Of a stretch of DNA of 6,382 bases, positions 1-4,975 are shown one piece after another; within the stretch, counting starts at the first letter, position 1; every line of letters starts with the position of its first letter. The translations under genes were made by a program, and so were the position numbers. Location: assembly GCA_030531285.1 (NCBI GenBank), contig JAUNNW010000085.1, positions 1 to 6,382 of the forward strand, written 5' to 3'. Source of the stretch: Synergistaceae bacterium (GTDB taxonomy: Bacteria > Synergistota > Synergistia > Synergistales > Synergistaceae). The notes below the pieces were generated by a model, which was given only the letters and a program-made list of their open reading frames with translations, did no database searches and was not told the origin of the DNA.

Positions 1-26
1 GGCAGTCAAGCCCGCTGTTGAGTGTA

Positions 27-44
27 CCCGAAATTATTTTCGGG
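27..44. repeat. Short inverted repeat (7-bp stem, 4-base loop)
   Basis: CCCGAAA (27-33) and TTTCGGG (38-44) form a perfect 7-bp stem with loop TTAT. Neither strand has a T-run directly after it, so it is not a typical intrinsic terminator by itself. It lies 8 bases from the strong terminator and could help end transcription, or be chance. Confidence 0.4.
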
Positions 45-50
45 CAGATT

Positions 51-93
51 AAAAAACGGCTTGGGATTTTTTAAAATCTTCCCAAGCCGTTTT
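51..93 (-). terminator. Rho-independent terminator closing the minus-strand block
   Basis: A perfect 14-bp inverted repeat: AAAACGGCTTGGGA at 53-66 pairs with TCCCAAGCCGTTTT at 80-93, with a 13-base AT-rich loop. On the minus strand the stem is followed by a run of six T (complement of 51-56), the classical intrinsic-terminator layout, 17 bases after the rsmE stop. On the plus strand the stem ends in only four T then G, so it may also stop transcription arriving from the left, but more weakly. The rest of the 110-base left end holds no clear gene: only a small hairpin at 27-44 and a short open plus-strand frame running off the edge. Confidence 0.92.
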
Positions 94-110
94 GTGATGC
101 CGTTTGTATC

Positions 111-824
111 TTAGTATTTCGCGTTTCCGAGCCAGCCGCAGCCTACGGCGACAGCTGTTGATGCCCGCAGTATTCTGTTTCCGAGACTGACAGGCACAAA
201 GCCCTCGGCAAGAAGGCGCCGTGTTTCTTCCGGCGACCAGTCGCCTTCGGGACCTATTGCGAGCGCCGTTTTTTTGCCGAAAGCAATCTGCGCAAGCGGC
301 TGTGTGTTTTCAGCCAGCAGCGCCGCGTATTTTTCGGCGCATACCGCAGGGAAGTCAAATTTTTCAAACGGCACCGGTTCGTGCAAGACCGGCGGAGCCG
401 CAGCTCCGCTCTGTTTTGTTGCTTCCGCGAGGATTTTGTTCCAGCGCTTCATTTTGCCGCCGAGCCTGTCGGTTATTTTCGGTACGGAGCGTTCGCAGAC
501 AAGCAGATGTATTTCGCTGACGCCTGTTTCGGCAGCGAAGCGCAACGCTTCGTCAAACTGGTCGTTTTTCAGCAGGGCAAGCAGCAAGTGTATTTCACGC
601 GCAGCTTTTTTTTCTTTCGTGCGTGACAGTTCAACAGCGCAGATTTCGCCGGTTCCGCAGTTTTCAAGGCGCAGTTCAATTTTTTCGCCGTCAAGCAGTC
701 CTTCAACCACAGACCCGTTGCAACAGCGGCGCACTTTTACAAGATGTTTCGCCTGTTCTGCGTCAACTTTCCAGACCCCGTTCTCAAAGCGGCAGTTTTC
801 AAGCCTTAATCTTGGCTGCGACAC
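111..824 (-). CDS. rsmE: 16S rRNA (uracil-1498-N3)-methyltransferase
   Basis: Methylates N3 of U1498 in 16S rRNA with SAM; SPOUT (trefoil-knot) family. From the chosen GTG the protein has 237 residues, normal for RsmE. The N-terminal PUA-like part contains QAKHLVKVRR (24-33). The SPOUT part has LLALLKNDQFDEAL (81-94), AAETGVSEI (97-105), RWNKILAEATKQSG (127-140), AIGPEGDWSPEE (189-200, the GPEG SAM loop) and SLGNRILRASTAVAVG (213-228). Two commonly conserved positions differ: Ser222 where RILRxETA normally has Glu, and Ala141 where EQSGR normally has Arg. The start is GTG at 824: AAGGAGA (833-839) lies 8 bases upstream, and the homologous N-terminus fits. An in-frame ATG at 878 would add 18 residues lying wholly inside prmA and is rejected. 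Last gene of the block; its TAA is 17 bases from the terminator stem. Confidence 0.94.
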   Translation of the reverse strand: MSQPRLRLENCRFENGVWKVDAEQAKHLVKVRRCCNGSVVEGLLDGEKIELRLENCGTGEICAVELSRTKEKKAAREIHLLLALLKNDQFDEALRFAAETGVSEIHLLVCERSVPKITDRLGGKMKRWNKILAEATKQSGAAAPPVLHEPVPFEKFDFPAVCAEKYAALLAENTQPLAQIAFGKKTALAIGPEGDWSPEETRRLLAEGFVPVSLGNRILRASTAVAVGCGWLGNAKY

Positions 825-1662
825 CCCACCAGTCTCCTTCTCTTTTTTCGGCAATGGGGACAAGCCCGTTTTCGTCAAGGATTTTAAGGAAGCGTTCCCT
901 TTCGTTTTCCACCATGCCTGAAAATATCGCCGTTCCGTTTTTGCCTATGACTGCAGGAACGTCGCGTATCATGGTTGAGAGCGGTTCTATGAGTATGTTT
1001 GCAAGAAGCAGGTCTGCAGTGTGGTCAAAGCCTTTCAGCAGGTCTCCTGTCGCAAGGTCGATTTTATTCAGGTCAAGTCCGTTGAGTTCAAAGTTTTTGC
1101 GTACTTCGTCTATTACGGCGGGATCTATGTCGCGGGCGTAGGATTTTGCCGCGCCTTTTTTGACGGCGTATATTGTGAGTATGCCCGAACCGGTGCCTAT
1201 GTCAGCGGTCGTCATGCCCGGCTTCGCGTATTCTTCCATGAAGCGGAGAACTATCTGCGTGCTTTCGTGATAGCCCGTACCAAAGGCGCAGCCGGGGTTG
1301 ATGTAGAGCGGCATTCTGCCGGCTTCTTCCGTTCCCTTGTGCCACGGGGCAAGCACAACTATATTTTCGCCTACGTTGAGCGGCGGGAAGGCTTCTTCTG
1401 CCTGCACGTTCCACGGCTGGTTTTCAAGCTTTCCGAAGTCTTCGATTTTTACTGTCGGGAATTCTTTCATTGCGTCAAGCAGTTTATTTTTCCAGTGTTC
1501 AAGCGGTTCGTTGCTACGGTAATACGCGCGCAGCATAACCCTGCCCGATGCAAGTTCGTCAAATTCAGTTCCTATACTTTCCGTGTTGTCCGCAAGTGAG
1601 AAGAGAACGTCGTCAAGCTCGCGTTCAGCGCTTAGTGTTACGTACCACCAAAATGAGTCCAT
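799..1662 (-). CDS. prmA: Ribosomal protein L11 methyltransferase
   Basis: Methylates lysines and the N-terminus of ribosomal protein L11 using S-adenosylmethionine. 287 residues, close to the family norm of about 290-310. The N-terminal ferredoxin-like substrate domain spans about 1-75 (begins MDSFWWYVTL). A linker carries PWNVQAEEAF (83-92). The methyltransferase domain has GCAFGTGYHESTQ (124-136, the PrmA form of the SAM-site loop), DIGTGSGIL (154-162), acidic D178-I-D180 after the second strand, and LLLANILIEPL (218-228), which matches the family NIL motif. The ATG at 1662 is chosen over an in-frame start at 1722 because AAGGTGA lies 5 bases upstream and because a 1722 start would lie inside the acetyltransferase gene. 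The gap to that gene is 10 bases. The 3' end overlaps rsmE by 26 bases; prmA-rsmE is a widespread bacterial pair. Confidence 0.95.
   Translation of the reverse strand: MDSFWWYVTLSAERELDDVLFSLADNTESIGTEFDELASGRVMLRAYYRSNEPLEHWKNKLLDAMKEFPTVKIEDFGKLENQPWNVQAEEAFPPLNVGENIVVLAPWHKGTEEAGRMPLYINPGCAFGTGYHESTQIVLRFMEEYAKPGMTTADIGTGSGILTIYAVKKGAAKSYARDIDPAVIDEVRKNFELNGLDLNKIDLATGDLLKGFDHTADLLLANILIEPLSTMIRDVPAVIGKNGTAIFSGMVENERERFLKILDENGLVPIAEKREGDWWGVAAKIKA
833..839 (-). promoter_or_regulatory. Ribosome binding site of rsmE
   Basis: AAGGAGA on the minus strand, 8 bases before the GTG at 824 and inside the end of prmA. It decides the start of rsmE in favour of GTG 824. Confidence 0.8.
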
Positions 1663-1667
1663 CTGCG

Positions 1668-1674
1668 TCACCTT
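1668..1674 (-). promoter_or_regulatory. Ribosome binding site of prmA, overlapping the upstream stop codon
   Basis: The minus strand reads TAAGGTGACGCAGATG: the TAA stop of the acetyltransferase runs directly into AAGGTGA, which sits 5 bases before the prmA ATG at 1662. This supports the shorter prmA and suggests that ribosomes finishing the acetyltransferase reinitiate on prmA. Confidence 0.75.
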
Positions 1675-2155
1675 ATTTCTGTTTCGGCTGTTTGTTCGGC
1701 CGGACAAACATGATTTCGTCAATGCCTTTTATGAGGTAGTCGGGTATTATGCCTATTTTTTTGAAACCCACGGATTCGTAGAGCTGCTTGGCACGGACAT
1801 TGAAGGTACTTGTCATTATAAACATGTTCGGCGCGCCGGATTGTTCCGCGAGACCGATGAATACGGAGAGAAATTTTTTGCCTATGCCCATGCCGCGGTA
1901 TTTTTTCTTTACGCCGAGCAGAGCAAGGTATGGAAGCTCCGCAAATCCCTCCATAAGCACAACCATAACTCCGGCGATTTCTCCTTCCGCCGTGCGGGCT
2001 ATCAGCGTGTTGCCATTTCTTGTAGCGGGGTCGAGCATAAAGGAGAGCGATTCGGGATGCGGTTTGAAATAGTGGTCATGCAGCGCTGAATCGTCAAATA
2101 CCGGATACATTTCAGGAAGCATAGCTTCCGTTGCTTTTTCAATCGTTACGTGCAA
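1673..2155 (-). CDS. GNAT-family N-acetyltransferase
   Basis: 160 residues with the acetyl-CoA-binding motif A at 76-96: a strand YLALLGV followed by KKKYRGMGIGKKF, containing R87-G-M-G90-I-G92 (R/QxxGxG). A motif B helix and strand follow (NVRAKQLYESVGFKKIG, 119-135), ending in a basic tail. This transfers an acetyl group from acetyl-CoA to an amine, but the substrate cannot be read from the sequence. The longest frame starts at a GTG at 2164, but AAGGAG (2164-2169) overlaps that codon. The same site is 8 bases from TTG at 2155, so TTG is preferred here; a GTG start would add three residues. A 62-base AT-rich spacer separates it from the hydrolase upstream, the largest gap in the block. Its TAA stop is part of the prmA ribosome-binding site. 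Confidence 0.88.
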   Translation of the reverse strand: MHVTIEKATEAMLPEMYPVFDDSALHDHYFKPHPESLSFMLDPATRNGNTLIARTAEGEIAGVMVVLMEGFAELPYLALLGVKKKYRGMGIGKKFLSVFIGLAEQSGAPNMFIMTSTFNVRAKQLYESVGFKKIGIIPDYLIKGIDEIMFVRPNKQPKQK

Positions 2156-2217
2156 TGAAGTCACTCCTTAAATAAAATACAATTATTTTGCTTTTCATTT
2201 TGCATTTTACACCGGTG
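2156..2217 (-). other. AT-rich spacer between the hydrolase and GNAT genes
   Basis: The longest gap between coding regions in the block. It begins with the 8-bp palindrome CACCGGTG (2210-2217) directly after the hydrolase stop, then continues very AT-rich to the acetyltransferase ribosome site. No T-run follows the palindrome, so it is not a clear terminator. I see no convincing -35/-10 pair, though an internal promoter for the last three genes would most plausibly lie here. Confidence 0.4.
2164..2169 (-). promoter_or_regulatory. Ribosome binding site of the GNAT gene (points to a TTG start)
   Basis: AAGGAG on the minus strand with an 8-base spacer to TTG at 2155. It includes the first base of the in-frame GTG at 2164, which leaves no spacer for that codon, so the TTG is the more likely start. 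Confidence 0.7.
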
Positions 2218-3099
2218 CTATAACATCGTTATTCCATATCTCTTTGTAAGTTCCGCGTATTGCTTTTCAGCTTCTTCGCGCGGACCAATGCTGCTCGTAC
2301 AGCCTGTGAGAACGAAGATCTGCGGGTCGCGTCCTATTCTTTGAAGTTCTTCGCACAGCTGGCTGATCGTTTCGTACACACAATAGTCCATAGCTTCGCC
2401 GACAATAATTATTTTATTGAAATGCGAGACGTATTCAAGCAGTTCAGTGTTGTCTGTCCCGGGCTCGCAGTATTCAGGACGCAGCGCTCCGTAAAATTCG
2501 GAGTAAGGTATCCTGCCTTTGCCGAATTTTCGGAAGTCAGCCCTGCGCACCGCAGAGAAGAAGTTTGCCATGTTGGAAAACTGCGGTTCCAAAGCACCGC
2601 CCACACTTGCTTCAAGGCAGTGGTACGGCCAGATGCAGAGCTGTTTTTTGCCCTGTTTTTCAAGCGCTTCAAGATATTCGGCGCTTTTTTCCGGCATCGT
2701 GCGCGGCATCCAGCGTCCGGCGTTGAGGTCTTTTTTCGTTATTATGGTAAAGGGCTCCGGTTCGTTTCCGTTTTCATCCTGCCACCAGCAGGCGTGAAAT
2801 ATCTGCATCGGGGAGTGGCAGTCGCAGGTTGCGGCAACTGCCGATATTTTTTCAATGTTGTCGTACATAAAGCGCGTCAGCCGTTCAATATCTTTTTTCG
2901 CTCCTTTGACACCGAGCGCCCCGTCGTCCATAAAGTCAAGCTGCAGGTCAACGGCAAGAAGAAGCGTTTTTTCAGCGTCTTCCGATGCAGGCGGCAGTTT
3001 TTCCGTTGCGGCGAGTGCGAAAAGTTCCGCAGAGGATAGGTGATTTCCCGCTTTGCCTATTGTCTGTACGTCAACTATCTGTTCAAATTGCGTTTTCAT
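2218..3099 (-). CDS. Isochorismatase/nicotinamidase-family cysteine hydrolase
   Basis: 293 residues. The core (about 45-275) has the nicotinamidase layout: VDLQLDF (50-56) with catalytic-type Asp51, a metal site from D93-x-H95 and H102, WPYHC (157-161) whose His160 matches the third metal ligand of PncA, a lysine (K194 or nearby) before PYSEF (198-202), and AMDYC (236-240) with nucleophile Cys240. These fit a Zn/Fe nicotinamidase, which converts nicotinamide to nicotinate for NAD salvage, better than isochorismatase. The protein is much longer than typical nicotinamidases (about 180-215), with about 43 extra N-terminal residues and insertions around 105-150 and 200-215. The substrate therefore stays open. 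The ATG at 3099 has no good Shine-Dalgarno, suggesting coupling to the YbaK-like gene 13 bases upstream. The stop is TAG, followed by the palindrome CACCGGTG. Confidence 0.88.
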   Translation of the reverse strand: MKTQFEQIVDVQTIGKAGNHLSSAELFALAATEKLPPASEDAEKTLLLAVDLQLDFMDDGALGVKGAKKDIERLTRFMYDNIEKISAVAATCDCHSPMQIFHACWWQDENGNEPEPFTIITKKDLNAGRWMPRTMPEKSAEYLEALEKQGKKQLCIWPYHCLEASVGGALEPQFSNMANFFSAVRRADFRKFGKGRIPYSEFYGALRPEYCEPGTDNTELLEYVSHFNKIIIVGEAMDYCVYETISQLCEELQRIGRDPQIFVLTGCTSSIGPREEAEKQYAELTKRYGITML

Positions 3100-3112
3100 T
3101 TGTTTTAGTATT

Positions 3113-3601
3113 TTAGCCTTTTTTAATGCAGGCTTTTCTTCCGCCGGTTATTCTGAGCAGTTCGTCAGGAGATATCGGAAAGAACGCATGGTCTGTTCCT
3201 GCCGCTGCCCATACGGTTCCATATTTGAAAAGGTCTTCGTCAAGCAGAGTCAGCGGCTGTTCGGGATAACCGACAGGAGGCACTCCTCCGGGACGGAATC
3301 CAGACCATTCAATACATTCTTCGGCTTTGGCAAACGATACGTGTTTCGCGCCGAGCAGCCGTTCGATTTTTTTTGTGTCAACGCGGTTGATGCCCGACAT
3401 AAGCGCCAATGCCCTTGACTCACCGTGATTGACGCGCAGCAGAATACTTTTCAGTATTTCTTCCTCAGGCGCGCCGACCGCAAAGCTGGCATCGGATACG
3501 GTGAAGATCGTCGTTTCTGTAGTTTTGATTTCGGAAGCGCAGTTTACGCTGTCAAGATACTGCCTTACCGCTTTTACAGGTTCAAAGTTTTCTTCTCTCA
3601 C
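3113..3601 (-). CDS. YbaK/EbsC/ProX-type aminoacyl-tRNA deacylase-like protein
   Basis: 162 residues, the normal size of the stand-alone YbaK / prolyl-tRNA-synthetase-associated domain family, whose studied members hydrolyse mischarged tRNAs (for example Cys- or Ala-tRNAPro). Family marks: the conserved lysine K51 in ILKSILLR (49-56), the glycine-proline loop GFRPGGVPPVG (101-111), and the C-terminal AAAGTDHAF then ELLRITGG (132-140, 147-154). The exact subtype (YbaK, ProXp or EbsC-like) cannot be settled by eye. The start is a GTG, supported by AAGGGGAG at 3610-3617 with an 8-base spacer; no ATG occurs before residue 68. The stop comes 13 bases before the cysteine hydrolase start, so the two are cotranscribed. 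A tRNA-editing role would fit the prmA and rsmE genes further down the same block. Confidence 0.9.
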   Translation of the reverse strand: MREENFEPVKAVRQYLDSVNCASEIKTTETTIFTVSDASFAVGAPEEEILKSILLRVNHGESRALALMSGINRVDTKKIERLLGAKHVSFAKAEECIEWSGFRPGGVPPVGYPEQPLTLLDEDLFKYGTVWAAAGTDHAFFPISPDELLRITGGRKACIKKG

Positions 3602-3609
3602 TTTTTTGT

Positions 3610-3617
3610 CTCCCCTT
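3610..3617 (-). promoter_or_regulatory. Ribosome binding site of the YbaK-like gene
   Basis: AAGGGGAG on the minus strand, 8 bases before the GTG at 3601, in the 22-base gap after the membrane-protein stop. It supports the GTG start. Confidence 0.7.
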
Positions 3618-3623
3618 GTCCGC

Positions 3624-4511
3624 TTATTTCATCGGAAGCAGTTCTATGTTGTCTATCGTAAGGTTCGTGAAAGTTGTCGCAAGCGGCACTTTGCCTTCTG
3701 ACAGATTTTTGTATTCCATGAACATCCTGACGTATGCCCTGTGAAACGAATTGTTTTTTTCCGTACTGATGACAGAGCGCAGTATAGGAAGCAGCTGCTT
3801 GTACACGTCCGGAACAGGAATGAACGCAGGACCTTCAGAGGTAAGTTTTATCGTGTATATGAAAGAATAGCATCTTTTTCCGCTGAGAGTTGTTGCAGGT
3901 ATGGAGGGCGAAACGTATAGTGCGCAGTTTTTCGGAGTGCGTATTTTTGTCGGCACCGCATCCCAGCGTGTATATTCGTACGGTGAGGAACAAACGTATA
4001 TTTTCGCGAGTCTGCTGAGAACGCCTACCCAGAGATGAATTCCGGCTTTTTCGTTTTCGTTGTTGAATGAGATTCGCCAAAGAAGGTCCGGCGTTTTGTC
4101 ACCGTCAACGTCATAGAAAAATTTGCTGTCCGCAATGTACGAGAGTCCGTCCAGCTGTCCTATTCTTCTTGATGCCTTCGGCGTACGAAGCCAGGCAGAG
4201 ACAATATTGCCGTTTGCATCCTGGTCGTAGGCAAGAGATACTGCCGGGTTGTTGACACGCAATATGTTCGTTTTGACTGCATCGGTGTTGTTGTTTGCAC
4301 CGGGAAGCAGCGTTACAGAAGCCGTAAGCATTATCAGAAAGACAGGAACAACAAGTATCTGAAGCTTTCTCGTGTGTTTTGCTCCTGCAAATTTTTTTGC
4401 CGCCTTTCTTACATCATGCAACATTTTGGAGGAAAACACTTTCAGGCTTCGCGGAGTCTTTGTGTTTTCGTTTTCTGTCAATCCGTATTTTTTCGGATGA
4501 ATCCCAAACAT
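3624..4511 (-). CDS. Unrecognised single-pass membrane-anchored protein with Asp-rich calcium-type loops
   Basis: I do not recognise this 295-residue protein. Residues 1-49 are hydrophilic and lysine/arginine rich (13 Lys/Arg), then one hydrophobic stretch at about 50-70 (LVVPVFLIMLTASVTLL) reads as an uncleaved anchor with the N-terminus in the cytoplasm. The remaining 225 residues would be outside the membrane. They contain D134-V-D136-G-D138 with D142, a DxDGDxxxD loop like those of FG-GAP/VCBS repeats and other calcium-binding turns, and a similar D96-x-D98-x-N100-G101 loop. Three cysteines (174, 196, 214) lie in the outer part. No catalytic motif is evident. The start at 4511 is well supported: AAGGAG at 4520-4525 with an 8-base spacer. 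It overlaps folK by 34 bases and lies 22 bases before the YbaK-like gene, so it belongs to the operon, but that says little about its job. Confidence 0.85.
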   Translation of the reverse strand: MFGIHPKKYGLTENENTKTPRSLKVFSSKMLHDVRKAAKKFAGAKHTRKLQILVVPVFLIMLTASVTLLPGANNNTDAVKTNILRVNNPAVSLAYDQDANGNIVSAWLRTPKASRRIGQLDGLSYIADSKFFYDVDGDKTPDLLWRISFNNENEKAGIHLWVGVLSRLAKIYVCSSPYEYTRWDAVPTKIRTPKNCALYVSPSIPATTLSGKRCYSFIYTIKLTSEGPAFIPVPDVYKQLLPILRSVISTEKNNSFHRAYVRMFMEYKNLSEGKVPLATTFTNLTIDNIELLPMK

Positions 4512-4975
4512 GTCATTTTCTCCTTTGGCAGTTCATCAAGCATCTCTTTTACTGTTTTTTTCAGCAGCGGATGCACAAAGTCAGGTGCTATGTCATTCAG
4601 CGGAACCAACACAAATGCTCTCTCGTGCATGTATTTGTGCGGAATGGTAAGTTTTTCGCCGGCAATAACTTTGTCTTCGAAGAACACTATGTCTATGTCT
4701 ATTGTCCGCTGCCCCCAGCGTGTTTTGCGGAGCCTTCCGAGCATAGCTTCGATTTCGTTGATTTTTTCAAGCACTTCGTATGCACCAAGTTCAGTTTCTA
4801 TACCAATGCACATGTTTAAAAATTTCGGCTGGTCAGTTATACCCCACGGTTCTGTTTCATATACACGGCTTTCTTCGGTTATTTCAAATATGTCCGCAAG
4901 CATTTCAAGTGCCTGCAAGAGCATTTCAGTTCTGTCACCTTCATTGGAGCCAAGCGACAGCCACGCTTTATGCAT
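4478..4975 (-). CDS. folK: 2-amino-4-hydroxy-6-hydroxymethyldihydropteridine pyrophosphokinase (HPPK)
   Basis: Transfers pyrophosphate from ATP to 6-hydroxymethyl-dihydropterin, making the substrate of the adjacent FolP. 165 residues, normal for stand-alone HPPK. Visible family motifs: SLGSNEGD (7-14), YETEPWG (39-45), FLN (52-54), the signature RWGQRTIDIDIVFF (86-99) with the two magnesium-binding aspartates D93 and D95, and IPH plus MHERAFVLVPL (111-113, 116-126). Gln89 stands where the signature usually has Pro, Ser, Ala or Glu. The ATG at 4975 is preceded by GAGG with a 9-base spacer. The start lies inside the end of folP (8-base overlap) and the stop lies inside the next gene (34-base overlap), so the three are almost certainly cotranscribed. 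No folB (dihydroneopterin aldolase) lies between folP and folK, unlike many bacterial folate clusters. Confidence 0.96.
   Translation of the reverse strand: MHKAWLSLGSNEGDRTEMLLQALEMLADIFEITEESRVYETEPWGITDQPKFLNMCIGIETELGAYEVLEKINEIEAMLGRLRKTRWGQRTIDIDIVFFEDKVIAGEKLTIPHKYMHERAFVLVPLNDIAPDFVHPLLKKTVKEMLDELPKEKMTCLGFIRKNTD
4520..4525 (-). promoter_or_regulatory. Ribosome binding site of the membrane-anchored protein
   Basis: AAGGAG on the minus strand, 8 bases before the ATG at 4511 and inside the folK coding region. It supports the long N-terminal cytoplasmic tail; the next in-frame ATG (4424) is preceded by CCTCC, not a Shine-Dalgarno. Confidence 0.75.

Noticed and set aside
825..878. Longer rsmE start at 878
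   Set aside because: The 18 extra residues lie inside prmA and do not resemble the RsmE N-terminus; the GTG at 824 has a well-placed AAGGAGA.
274..921. Plus-strand open frame of 215 codons opposite rsmE
   Set aside because: Serine/phenylalanine-rich antisense shadow of rsmE and prmA, with no recognisable motif; the minus-strand frames match known families.
1663..1722. Longer prmA start at 1722
   Set aside because: The extra 20 residues would lie largely inside the acetyltransferase gene, and the ATG at 1662 has its own AAGGTGA ribosome site.
2260..3039. Plus-strand open frame of 259 codons opposite the cysteine hydrolase
   Set aside because: Composition is rich in Phe, Arg and Val as expected for an antisense shadow, and the opposite strand has a complete nicotinamidase-type active site.
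4422..4424. Shorter start for the membrane-anchored protein at ATG 4424
   Set aside because: It is preceded by CCTCC rather than a Shine-Dalgarno, while the ATG at 4511 has AAGGAG at 8 bases.
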